Shown here: one piece after another, positions 16,530 to 24,262 of the stretch
Layout of the letters: each line of letters opens with the position of its first letter
How positions within the stretch are numbered: the first letter of the stretch is position 1
Translations under genes and position numbers: made by a program
The notes under the pieces: model-generated
What the model was told of the DNA's origin: nothing
Databases searched by the model: none
What the model saw: the letters and a program-made list of their open reading frames with translations, nothing else
Source: an uncultured Bacteroidales bacterium
GTDB lineage: Bacteria > Bacteroidota > Bacteroidia > Bacteroidales > Muribaculaceae
Reading direction: 5' to 3'
Length of the DNA: 36,601 nucleotides
Assembly: GCA_902772965.1 (NCBI GenBank)
Contig: CACYCT010000186.1
Location: forward strand, 1 to 36,601

Positions 16530-18356
16530 TCACAATGGTTTAATCACTTTATAGTTCTTCCAGTTCTTAGCCTTCTTATAGGCCTCGAGCGATTGTGCGG
16601 GAACGTACAACTCCACCTTGTCGTTGGTCACTTTATGGAGCGTGGGCGGAGTCACGGCATGACATTCCACGCGCAACAGGTTTGGGCATTTCTCGGCGAT
16701 TTTCTTACCTACTTCCTTGATGGACGCGGGTAAGATGATCCGGCTCAGAGGTGTGCCGCGGAAGGCGTTGTCGTTGATGCGTATCAGCCCGTCGGTAAGG
16801 GTGATTCTGGACATCGACGAGCATCCCCGGAAGGCTTCCTGCCCGATTTCGGTGAGTGAAGACGGAGTGATGAGTTCTGTAATTGAAGAGCAGTCACGGA
16901 AAGCGTTCTTGCCGATAATTGACAACCGATCGGGTAAGACCACATTTGTGAGTTTTTCGCAATAGGCAAGGGCTTTCTCTTCGATGGAGAGCAGAGTTGA
17001 GGGGAAAGAGATGGCAGTCAGCGAGGAGCAGTTGTTGAAGGCGTCTTTGCTGAGTTTGGTCAGTCCGTCGGGAAGCGCGATCCGCTGCAGGGAATTGCAC
17101 CCCGAGAATGCGCTCTCGCCGAGGGATTCCATGTGCGACGGCATTTCGATCTCAATCAGCGAAGTGCATCCGCTGAATGCCTCGTTACCGATAGCGGTCA
17201 TTTGTGCCGGCAGGTTGACCGAGCGTAGGTGTTTGCACCGCATGGCCATTTTGCCGGGCACGGCCCGCACGCCGTCGGGCACATCAAGGGCGGTGATGGC
17301 CGCGCCATAGAACGCGCCCTGGCCGAACTCGCGCAAACTCTCGGGCAGTTGCACACTCGACAGTTTACAGTTCTCAAATGCATAGGGCGCGATCAACTCT
17401 ACACCATCGGGAATGACACAACTCCCGCTCATCGCGGCCGGGTATTGAATCAACACGATTCCCCGGCTATCGTACAAGGCGTTTTGATAACCGCTGTAAT
17501 TGACGCTTCCGCGGGCAACCTCGATGGTTTGCAGACTGTTCATTGTTCCGAGGCGGTCATTCTCGATACGCGCCGAGGCGGGGATGAGCAGGCTGGTCAG
17601 CGATGTGCCCGTAAACGCGTCCCGGCCAATGAGTTCCACGCCATTGGGCAGGTCAAGTTGCCGCACAGGCACGTTTTTGAACGCTTCCCGGCCAATCTCG
17701 CGCAAGGAGGATGGTAAGTTTATGTTTGTCAGCCGTTTGCAGTCGCCAAAGGCGTAGTCTCCAATCACTTCAAGCGAGTTTGAGAGCCAAACGTAACTCA
17801 AGTCGGAGCAGTCCTGAAACGCTTTCTCATCAATGGCGCGAACCGTTGGGGGCATGATCACCTCTTCCAGCGAGTGACACCCTTGAAAAGCGCGCGGGCG
17901 AATGACACGGATGCGGTCGGGCAACACAATGGACCGGAGATGAGACGTGTAGGAGAACAGTCCGGAGGCCACTTCAGAGTTGTCCCGCGCCCGGCCTGAC
18001 GAGGGCAGCGTGGCGAACTCAAGGTCAAGGTCGAGATAGTTGTCCACCGACCGGTCGCGGTCGTCAACCACCTTCGAGCGTGAGCAGATCTTTTTGATGA
18101 ACTTGATGTCGGCATCGTTCAGCGGCCCGTCGATGTGCAGCACGCGCACGGTTTTGAACACATCGGGCGAGAGTCGTTCCTCAAGTGTGCCCGAGCGGTC
18201 GAGGCGCACACTGGCCACGTCGTACTGGTGCCGCGAACCGAACCGGCTGTTGTAGTGACGGTCGGAACGCGAGTATTGCCCCGACATGGAAATCGGCATC
18301 ATCACGGCCAACAACAGCATCAGTCGCGAAAGTCCTGAGAATAAGTTTTCACACAT
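16530..18356 (-). CDS. BspA-like leucine-rich-repeat surface protein
   Basis: 608 residues from the ATG at 18356; a longer in-frame ORF runs upstream to 18470, but the promoter lies inside it and this start exposes a signal peptide (residues 1-26). From about residue 140 the protein consists of roughly fifteen 23-residue repeats of the Treponema/BspA type (LRR_5), each with a pattern like IG-x-x-AF-x-x-C-x-x-L-x-x-I-x-(L/I)-P. The last repeat runs into a YVPAQSLEAYKKAKNW tail, the usual end of such proteins. BspA-type proteins are exported and bind host or microbial partners; that role here is inferred. The gene is divergent from the TPR-OB gene, sharing a 216-base intergenic region. Confidence 0.85.
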   Translation of the reverse strand: MCENLFSGLSRLMLLLAVMMPISMSGQYSRSDRHYNSRFGSRHQYDVASVRLDRSGTLEERLSPDVFKTVRVLHIDGPLNDADIKFIKKICSRSKVVDDRDRSVDNYLDLDLEFATLPSSGRARDNSEVASGLFSYTSHLRSIVLPDRIRVIRPRAFQGCHSLEEVIMPPTVRAIDEKAFQDCSDLSYVWLSNSLEVIGDYAFGDCKRLTNINLPSSLREIGREAFKNVPVRQLDLPNGVELIGRDAFTGTSLTSLLIPASARIENDRLGTMNSLQTIEVARGSVNYSGYQNALYDSRGIVLIQYPAAMSGSCVIPDGVELIAPYAFENCKLSSVQLPESLREFGQGAFYGAAITALDVPDGVRAVPGKMAMRCKHLRSVNLPAQMTAIGNEAFSGCTSLIEIEMPSHMESLGESAFSGCNSLQRIALPDGLTKLSKDAFNNCSSLTAISFPSTLLSIEEKALAYCEKLTNVVLPDRLSIIGKNAFRDCSSITELITPSSLTEIGQEAFRGCSSMSRITLTDGLIRINDNAFRGTPLSRIILPASIKEVGKKIAEKCPNLLRVECHAVTPPTLHKVTNDKVELYVPAQSLEAYKKAKNWKNYKVIKPL

Positions 18357-18386
18357 AAATTTCAAACTCGTTTTCAAAAAACATCG

Positions 18387-18418
18387 CAAAATTACAAACA
18401 CTCCCCCGAAATACCAAA
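18387..18418 (-). promoter_or_regulatory. Promoter of the LRR protein gene
   Basis: On the minus strand TTTG (complement of 18415-18418), 20-base spacer, TAATTTTG (18394-18387). The predicted leader is about 26 bases. This sets the true start at 18356. Confidence 0.75.
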
Positions 18419-18497
18419 GAAGTAACCAACTTTTCCGTCCGAGAATGCGAAAAACCATTTTCCGGCACAAAAAAAGCAGACAAAAGAACTTCGACTA

Positions 18498-18528
18498 TTG
18501 CCCATGTGAAAGAAAATTTGTAATTTTG
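18498..18528 (+). promoter_or_regulatory. Promoter of the TPR-OB gene
   Basis: TTG (18498-18500), 20-base spacer, TAATTTTG (18521-18528). The predicted leader is about 40 bases. It diverges from the LRR promoter about 100 bases away. Confidence 0.75.
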
Positions 18529-18572
18529 TGCTTTGATAAATATATAATAGTCCAAACTTTAATTTTGAAGCG

Positions 18573-20195
18573 ATGGGATTTAAAGAAGTAAATGACTTAC
18601 GCAAAAACGGACAGTTACGCGAGGCTTATGATTTAGCCGCACGCGAAATTGACCAATCCCCGAACGACCCTTGGTCGTACCGGGCAATGTTCTGGGTGCT
18701 CTACGACATGGCTCGTGCCGAGCAGGAACAAGGAAACGTGGAGCAGGCCATGCTCATGGCCGACGCGATGAGCGAACTCATCCCCTCAATGGATGAGCAG
18801 GGCGAGCCCGTTGCGATGAACGCGCTGAATGCCCTGCGGCAAACCATGCTGCCACACTACCAGGAAGTGGCCCAAGCAACCGAGATGGCCATCAACGGAC
18901 AGGCCGCCGAAGCCTACCAACTCATCGAAGAGGCCATCATCACACGCTCGCTCGACCCGATGCTGCACGAACGCGCGGGTTGGGTGATATGGCACCTGTT
19001 GTGGAACTGCGGACTGCAAATGAGACCGCAACACATCGTCGACGTGCTTATCGCCTACTTCACACTCAGCGGAATCAAACGCCCGTCAACACTACACTCC
19101 CGCATCCTCACAGCCGCCCTGCGGGCGACAAAACACTACCCCGACTTCGACATCACAAACCTGATGAAACACTGGGGTATAGAAAACTTCACCGAAGAAG
19201 ACTGGAAACCCTACAGCATCGGCCAGAAAGAATACCCAAGCCTCGTAGAGCAGACACTCACGCGATACATCGCCCGCCAGAAAATGGCGCGCGCCCTCGA
19301 CTATCCCCAAGAAATCATGGACCTGCTCGAACGATTCTGCGAGAACTCGCCGGAGAACTACAACATGAAACGCTACCTCTCCCTGGCATACTTCGACCGC
19401 GGCGAGAAAGAACGCGCACTGAAACTGCACAAACAACTCGTAAAACGCCTCGGCCGATTCTACGTCTGGCACGAACTGGCAAATATGCTCACCTTTAACC
19501 TTGACCTGAAAACCTCAGCCCTGTGTCAGGCTCTGCTGGTTGAAAAACAAGAAAAATTCCTCTGCGACATCCATCGGGAACTCAGCTGGGAACTCGTGCG
19601 AGAACAAAACTACCCCGCCGCTCTCAGAGAACTGGAAATCTACAAAAACATCCGGAACAAAAACGAATGGGACTCCTCGTGGAGATACGCCCAACTGCGC
19701 CGAAAAATCCCCGAAGACACCGTGCCCACAACAGACAACACACGCCTGTATGAGCAACGCGCGCAGATGATCATCGACTGGGTCTTCGACGACATCGAAC
19801 CCACACCCGTTGTACTGACCGGAACATTCACCGACAAGCGCGGCAACCACCTCGCCAAACTCATCACACCCGACCAACGTACAGCCATCGTGCCCATCAA
19901 GCAGTTACACCTCAACCACAACTGCTACACCGCACGACTCGTTGACGAACCCAACGGACGCATCCGAACCGTCAACCTCCAGGTGGCCCAACCCGAAGAC
20001 GTGCTGCCCTACTTCAGCGAAATCGTTTCCGGAGTGGTGCGGATCTTCAACGGACGGGACGGACGGACTTACGGTTTCCTCGACCAGACATTCGTGCCCG
20101 GAACCCTGCTCGACGGCGTTCAGGACGGAGACACCATCACCGTGCTCACAGAACCGCAACCCGACGGCAGACGACGCGGACTGATCAGGCTCTGA
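18573..20195 (+). CDS. TPR-like helical protein with C-terminal OB/S1-like domains
   Basis: 540 residues, no signal peptide, cytoplasmic. Residues 1 to about 400 are helical-repeat in character: NDLRKNGQLREAYDLA at the start, RYLSLAYFDRGEKERALKLH in the middle, and the NYPAALRELEIYKNI pair later, all TPR-like. Residues about 412-484 and 485-540 are small beta-barrel-like units. The last one (SGVVRIFNGRDGRTYGFLD, then FVPGTLLDGVQDGDTITV) resembles a cold-shock or S1-type OB fold that may bind nucleic acid. TPR proteins with such C-terminal barrels have been noted in predicted conflict systems, but that link is from memory. It is followed by a kinase-AAA gene. No catalytic residues are visible, so it is probably a scaffold or nucleic-acid sensor. 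Confidence 0.65.
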   Translation: MGFKEVNDLRKNGQLREAYDLAAREIDQSPNDPWSYRAMFWVLYDMARAEQEQGNVEQAMLMADAMSELIPSMDEQGEPVAMNALNALRQTMLPHYQEVAQATEMAINGQAAEAYQLIEEAIITRSLDPMLHERAGWVIWHLLWNCGLQMRPQHIVDVLIAYFTLSGIKRPSTLHSRILTAALRATKHYPDFDITNLMKHWGIENFTEEDWKPYSIGQKEYPSLVEQTLTRYIARQKMARALDYPQEIMDLLERFCENSPENYNMKRYLSLAYFDRGEKERALKLHKQLVKRLGRFYVWHELANMLTFNLDLKTSALCQALLVEKQEKFLCDIHRELSWELVREQNYPAALRELEIYKNIRNKNEWDSSWRYAQLRRKIPEDTVPTTDNTRLYEQRAQMIIDWVFDDIEPTPVVLTGTFTDKRGNHLAKLITPDQRTAIVPIKQLHLNHNCYTARLVDEPNGRIRTVNLQVAQPEDVLPYFSEIVSGVVRIFNGRDGRTYGFLDQTFVPGTLLDGVQDGDTITVLTEPQPDGRRRGLIRL

Positions 20196-20213
20196 AATTT
20201 TGCCGGCGAAACC

Positions 20214-20245
20214 TTTGGATAAATCAATAAAAACACATAACTTTG
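20214..20245 (+). promoter_or_regulatory. Promoter of the kinase-AAA gene
   Basis: TTTG (20214-20217), 20-base spacer, TAACTTTG (20238-20245), leading to the ATG at 20302. The kinase-AAA and YbjN-like genes can therefore be transcribed apart from the TPR-OB gene. Confidence 0.75.
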
Positions 20246-20301
20246 CACATCCGTCGTCCCTAAACGGACTTTAAACAACACCACCTTTATCAACCCACCC
20301 C

Positions 20302-22101
20302 ATGAGCATTCTCAAACAAGGCGACCAAGTTGACAAATACAGAGTTGAGTATGCCATCAAAACGAACGCCTACTGCGAAACCTATCGCGTGGCCGACGAC
20401 GATGGCAACCCATACTTCATGAAACTATACATAATCAAAAACACACCCAAAAAACTACTCACTGACGAAGGAAAAGTACTCGAAATCGAATACTCAAAAA
20501 GAATAAAGCACAAAAACATCATCTCCTACATCGACAGCGGAACATTGATGATTCCCGAAGGAGTGTGCCACTATATGATCAACATCTACTTCCACGGCGA
20601 AATCCTCGCCGAGAAAGTGGAACGTGAAGGCCCACTGAAACTTGAGGAGGCCAAACAGATCTTCACCGGCGTGCTCGAGGCTCTGAAATACCTGCATGAC
20701 GAACTACACCTTTGCCACAACGACATTACCCCGGCAAACATCATGCTGTCGGCGCAAACCGGCGGAGAACCCGAACTGATTGACATGGGACACCTCTCCC
20801 CGCCCGTAGACGGAAACACAGCACCCTTCGACACGTCAGACCTTGACCCCGCCTACTGCGACAACCGCACATTCCTGGTGAACTATAAAGAGGCTACCGA
20901 CGTGTTCTCGGCTGTGGCCGTGTTCTACTTCCTGCTCACGGGAATAGCGCCCTGGAATATTTCCTTCGAACCCGGAACACCGCGCGCGCAGGCCATCCTG
21001 TCAACTAAAAGCAAGCGGAAATCACCACTTGACCTCGACGGAATAGACGAGCAACTCATCAATTTCTTCCAGCGCGGACTTGCCGGGAAAAACGACGAAC
21101 GCTTCAAATCGGCAAACGAAGTGCTCCAACTGCTCAAAGACCCATCCGAGGTGAAACCACCCAAAAACGACTCAAGTTCGGGTATTGCCAGCAAAGGCAA
21201 CTCCTCACGAAACGAACAAGAGGATCACACCTCAATCGACGTTCGTGTGCAACGCGGCGGAGGAAACGGATTCAAAGACATCGCCGGCATGGAAGATATG
21301 AAACAAATGCTCCAGCAACGCGTCATCTTTATCCTCCAAGACAAGGAAATCGCCAAACAATACCGCCTCACACCGCCAAACGGAATGCTCCTGTACGGCC
21401 CTCCGGGATGCGGTAAAAGCTTCTTCGCCGAAAAATTCGCTGAAGAAACAGGATTCGCCTTCATCTACGTCAAAGCCTCCGACCTCGGCTCGGTATACAT
21501 CCACGGAACACAAGGCAAAATCGCCGAACTGTTCAAACTCGCCGAGAAAAACGCGCCGACCGTACTCTGCTTCGACGAGTTCGACGCCTTTGTGCCCGAC
21601 CGAACACAAGACCTCGGTAACCACCATGCCGGAGAGGTGAACGAGTTCCTCTCACAACTCAACAACTGCTCAAAACGCGGCATCTTCGTAATCGCGTCCA
21701 CCAACCGACCCGATATGGTAGACCCCGCCGTGCTACGAACAGGACGTATCGACAAACTCGTTTACGTTCCCCTGCCCGACTACGACGCCCGACGCGAAAT
21801 GCTCGCCCTGTATATGAAAGACCGGCCCGCCGACGAAATCAACTACGAACGCCTCGCCGAACTCAGCGACGGATATATCGCCTCCGACATCGCATACATC
21901 GTCAACGAAGCCGCAACCATCGCCGCCTTCAAACGCGAGCACATCACGCAAGAACTCATGGAAACCACCATCCAGGCCATCAAACCCAGCCTCAAACCCG
22001 AACGCCTGCGCGAGTACGAGGCCCTACGGGAGAAAATGGAAGGAATCGGACGTGGCGCCGCACTGCCCCACGTCGGATTCGACACCAAACAATCCGAGTA
22101 A
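20302..22101 (+). CDS. Protein kinase fused to an AAA+ ATPase
   Basis: 599 residues, no signal or membrane segment. Residues 12-280 form a eukaryote-type kinase: ATP-anchoring Lys41 in FMKLY, a likely helix-C Glu61 or Glu63, the catalytic loop HNDITPAN (His139, Asp141, Asn146, with Asn in place of the usual Arg) and DMG at 161-163 for DFG. A low-complexity linker follows (about 282-318). Residues 322-570 form an AAA+ module of the Cdc48/FtsH type: Walker A GPPGCGKS (366-373), Walker B with Asp425-Glu426, sensor Asn468, and arginine fingers near Arg479 and Arg482 in LRTGRID. The fusion suggests phosphorylation coupled to ATP-driven remodelling. The missing HRD Arg implies activation-loop-independent activity, if active. 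Confidence 0.85.
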   Translation: MSILKQGDQVDKYRVEYAIKTNAYCETYRVADDDGNPYFMKLYIIKNTPKKLLTDEGKVLEIEYSKRIKHKNIISYIDSGTLMIPEGVCHYMINIYFHGEILAEKVEREGPLKLEEAKQIFTGVLEALKYLHDELHLCHNDITPANIMLSAQTGGEPELIDMGHLSPPVDGNTAPFDTSDLDPAYCDNRTFLVNYKEATDVFSAVAVFYFLLTGIAPWNISFEPGTPRAQAILSTKSKRKSPLDLDGIDEQLINFFQRGLAGKNDERFKSANEVLQLLKDPSEVKPPKNDSSSGIASKGNSSRNEQEDHTSIDVRVQRGGGNGFKDIAGMEDMKQMLQQRVIFILQDKEIAKQYRLTPPNGMLLYGPPGCGKSFFAEKFAEETGFAFIYVKASDLGSVYIHGTQGKIAELFKLAEKNAPTVLCFDEFDAFVPDRTQDLGNHHAGEVNEFLSQLNNCSKRGIFVIASTNRPDMVDPAVLRTGRIDKLVYVPLPDYDARREMLALYMKDRPADEINYERLAELSDGYIASDIAYIVNEAATIAAFKREHITQELMETTIQAIKPSLKPERLREYEALREKMEGIGRGAALPHVGFDTKQSE

Positions 22102-22158
22102 TCAACAATACCTGAAATCAACTAACAATCCAATACTCACCATTAAATCTATCTGACT

Positions 22159-22545
22159 ATGGCACTCAAAGACCAGTTCTGGGCATATCTCGAAAATGAG
22201 GGATATCGTCCCCAACTCGATGAATCCGACGGCGAGATCACATTCAAACGCGAAGGACTTACCTACAGTTTCTACCCCGATGAGAATGACGAAAACTTCT
22301 TTGCCCTTCGCCTGCCCGCCATCTATGACGTGAACGAGGAAAACAAAGTCGCCGTCCTCCAGGCAATCGACAAGGTTAACAAAGACCTCAAAGTGGTCAA
22401 ACTCTACACCCTCGCAGACAAGACCGTTTTCGTGGCCTTCGAAATCTTTATGGACCAATCACCCGAAATCGACTCCATCGCCAACCGGGCCATACCCCTG
22501 CTCGCACACGCGCGCCTCGCTTTCTACCGCGAACTCGAAGACTGA
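22159..22545 (+). CDS. YbjN-like small protein (type III secretion chaperone-like fold)
   Basis: 128 residues, acidic, with no signal peptide. The order of elements (helix LKDQFWAYLENEGY, strands GEITFKREGLTYSFY and FFALRLP, helix AVLQAIDKVNKDL, strand VKLYTLADKTVFVAFEIF, final long helix) matches the YbjN/T3SS-chaperone-like alpha-beta fold. Such proteins are adaptors or chaperones without enzymatic motifs. The gene lies 57 bases after the kinase-AAA stop with no promoter between, so it is probably cotranscribed, and a terminator follows 36 bases after it. A substrate adaptor for the AAA+ module is a testable guess. The fold call is by pattern only. Confidence 0.6.
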   Translation: MALKDQFWAYLENEGYRPQLDESDGEITFKREGLTYSFYPDENDENFFALRLPAIYDVNEENKVAVLQAIDKVNKDLKVVKLYTLADKTVFVAFEIFMDQSPEIDSIANRAIPLLAHARLAFYRELED

Positions 22546-22581
22546 CACACACCAACTCCACTGAAACTCTCCTATCGGAAA

Positions 22582-22614
22582 AACGCCCGCCCCGAAAACC
22601 TCGGGACGGGCGTT
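22582..22614. terminator. Bidirectional terminator
   Basis: A 14-bp stem with one C-A mismatch (22582-22595 with 22601-22614) and a 5-base loop lies between the convergent YbjN-like and thioredoxin-like genes. Confidence 0.8.
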
Positions 22615-22635
22615 ATCAATTATTCAAGTGAATTG

Positions 22636-23112
22636 TCATAACTCGGCAAGTTGCTCGGCAGTGGGGTTAACCAACGCAATCTTTCCGTCGGCGGAGACCA
22701 GGAATGAGCAATACCGACCCTGCTGACGCCAATTATGAGCCAGACGATCGGCCTCTCCCGAAGCGGGAACATACACGGAACCCGACTCCAAGCCGTCAAC
22801 ATGCGAAAGAACGGAAACCATCTCGGCGTCATCGGCCAAGTTAACCGACATGTGCCGGAACGTGCCAATCTGTTCAGCCAGACGACTGTAACGGATATTG
22901 TCAAAACGCGATTGCGGCTGAGACGAAGACCAGAAGGTCACAACCACATATTGCCCTTGCAGGCTTGCAAGCGAAAGCGATTCGTCGCCATTGCCAACGT
23001 TGAGCGAGGGAGCATGGTAACCTACACGTCCGTCAGCCACAGGAGCATAATAAGCCGACGTGAAAAGCAATACCATAGCAACCGTCACAAACGTAATGAG
23101 CGATTTAGTCAT
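22636..23112 (-). CDS. Thioredoxin-fold secreted protein without redox cysteines
   Basis: 158 residues from the ATG at 23112 (an in-frame ATG at 23136 adds eight residues before the signal). Residues 1-20 form a signal peptide or membrane anchor. The body follows the TlpA/AhpC-TSA pattern: GYHAPSLNV, SLASLQGQYVVVTFWSSSQPQSR, and later SFLVSADGKI. In redox-active relatives the WSSSQPQSR position reads WAxWCPPCR, so both cysteines are replaced (Gln65 and Ser68), and the cis-Pro before the FL strand is missing too. The protein is therefore unlikely to be an oxidoreductase. A binding or structural role in the periplasm is inferred. It has its own promoter with an unusually long leader of about 109 bases. 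Confidence 0.75.
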   Translation of the reverse strand: MTKSLITFVTVAMVLLFTSAYYAPVADGRVGYHAPSLNVGNGDESLSLASLQGQYVVVTFWSSSQPQSRFDNIRYSRLAEQIGTFRHMSVNLADDAEMVSVLSHVDGLESGSVYVPASGEADRLAHNWRQQGRYCSFLVSADGKIALVNPTAEQLAEL

Positions 23113-23226
23113 TGAATACAATTTAAGTTCATACATGCAAGCGGCACAACCGACATCCGTCGTTCCACACCGCCCGAGCCGAGTTTCGGCTCTATTTCAG
23201 GCCGCAGCCTTTCCCGAAAGGGGCTG

Positions 23227-23257
23227 CAAAATTACACATTCACTCAATACCGGCAAA
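23227..23257 (-). promoter_or_regulatory. Promoter of the thioredoxin-like gene
   Basis: On the minus strand TTTG (complement of 23254-23257), 19-base spacer, TAATTTTG (23234-23227). Confidence 0.72.
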
Positions 23258-23451
23258 AACATTTTTCAAAAAAAATACATACAAATGTTAAATGAATAAA
23301 CGCAAACAACTGACTATAAGCAACATAAAACAATTCTATGCAACAGTTACGCAAACGCGCGAATCTCCGGCCACATGCTGCCGCCGCGTTAAGCGACTTT
23401 TTTTCACAAATAATTCAACAGAGCCGCGACCCGACTATGGCCGACTTTTTG

Positions 23452-23459
23452 TAATTTTG
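23452..23459 (+). promoter_or_regulatory. -7 element of the thioesterase gene
   Basis: TAATTTTG, about 28 bases before the ATG at 23488. No clear -33 element is seen. Confidence 0.6.
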
Positions 23460-23487
23460 CGTCTTAAAATACAATCTCGAACAACCT

Positions 23488-24201
23488 ATGTATTCTCTTG
23501 ATTTCGTTGTAACCACAAGCACCTGCGACGCCGATGGAAAACTACAATTCTTCTCGGCTTTGCAGATGATGCAGGACTGCTCGGAAATGTGGCTCGAGAG
23601 TGAGCCAACCGTTGCGCGCTACTTCACAGAAAATCAAATGACTCAACTGTTAGCCGCCAGGCAGGTGGAGGTGGTTCGCGTGCCACGCTTCCGCGAACGT
23701 CTGCGAGTAACCACCTCGGTCTATGAAGTGAAACCTATGTTCGGATTCCGAAACACCTTTATATATGATGCCAACGGCGAGCCGTGCTATCGCTCGTGGT
23801 CGATGGGCGCGTTTGTCGACACACGCTCAGGCAACCTAAGCCGAATCGACACAGACGTGATCAACTCAGTAACAATCGAGGAAAAACTCCCCATGACCTA
23901 TGGCGACCGGAGAATACACATTCACACAGAGCCGGCCGGCACTCCGGAACCTATTCGCCTGCAACGCTGCGACATCGACTATAATCGACACGTCAACAAT
24001 GCCATATACGTTCGGATAGCGCAAAATCTGCTACCCGACGGGTTCTGCATCGGAGCCATGCGCGTGGAGTATCGGCGACCGGCGAGATACGGAGAAACAC
24101 TCCAGCCCTACGTCTACCACATCGGCCAAACCATTGTCATTCAGATGAAAGTCGGCACCGATGAATGTTGCCTCATTGAGTTCACTCCAACCGAAGAATA
24201 A
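23488..24201 (+). CDS. Acyl-ACP thioesterase (FatA/TesA-like double hotdog)
   Basis: 237 residues, cytoplasmic. The protein is two hotdog domains in tandem: residues about 1-130 with the FFSALQMMQDCSEMWLE central helix, and about 140-237 with CDIDYNRHVNNAIYVRIAQ. The DxNxHVNN-like wording (Asp-Tyr-Asn-Arg-His-Val-Asn-Asn) is where plant and bacterial acyl-ACP thioesterases (PF01643) place their catalytic Asp/Asn/His. The enzyme releases fatty acids from acyl-ACP and so ends chain synthesis or adjusts membrane precursors. The start follows a TAATTTTG promoter. The next gene, for the phosphatase, has its own promoter inside the gap after this stop. Confidence 0.85.
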   Translation: MYSLDFVVTTSTCDADGKLQFFSALQMMQDCSEMWLESEPTVARYFTENQMTQLLAARQVEVVRVPRFRERLRVTTSVYEVKPMFGFRNTFIYDANGEPCYRSWSMGAFVDTRSGNLSRIDTDVINSVTIEEKLPMTYGDRRIHIHTEPAGTPEPIRLQRCDIDYNRHVNNAIYVRIAQNLLPDGFCIGAMRVEYRRPARYGETLQPYVYHIGQTIVIQMKVGTDECCLIEFTPTEE

Positions 24202-24225
24202 CCAAAGCGACAATCACGAACAAGA

Positions 24226-24257
24226 TTTGCCCGACAAAGTTTTTTTGCGTAATTTTG
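24226..24257 (+). promoter_or_regulatory. Promoter abutting the LMW phosphatase start
   Basis: TTTG (24226-24229), 20-base spacer, TAATTTTG (24250-24257), then five bases and the ATG at 24263. Both elements are ideal, and the predicted mRNA is leaderless or nearly so. Confidence 0.75.
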
Positions 24258-24262
24258 TGCCC

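Larger units (their letters stand above)
23113..23487. other. Divergent intergenic region with two promoters
   Basis: This 375-base gap holds the minus-strand promoter of the thioredoxin-like gene and the plus-strand promoter of the thioesterase. A hairpin-forming GAGCCG/CGGCTC pair (23176-23192) lies in the leader of the thioredoxin-like gene, and a GCAGCC/GGCTGC pair (23204-23227) overlaps its -7 element. No small gene was found. Confidence 0.5.

Noticed and set aside
18357..18470. Longer LRR protein start at 18470
   Set aside because: It includes the promoter of the gene, and the shorter start gives a proper signal peptide.
18573..22545. Toxin-antitoxin or restriction system in the three-gene module
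   Set aside because: There is no nuclease, methylase or small antitoxin-toxin pair; the parts are a repeat protein, a kinase-AAA fusion and an adaptor-like protein.
24161..24262. Longer LMW phosphatase start at 24161
   Set aside because: It lies inside the thioesterase gene and ahead of a strong promoter at 24226-24257; the P-loop enzyme normally begins near the ATG at 24263.
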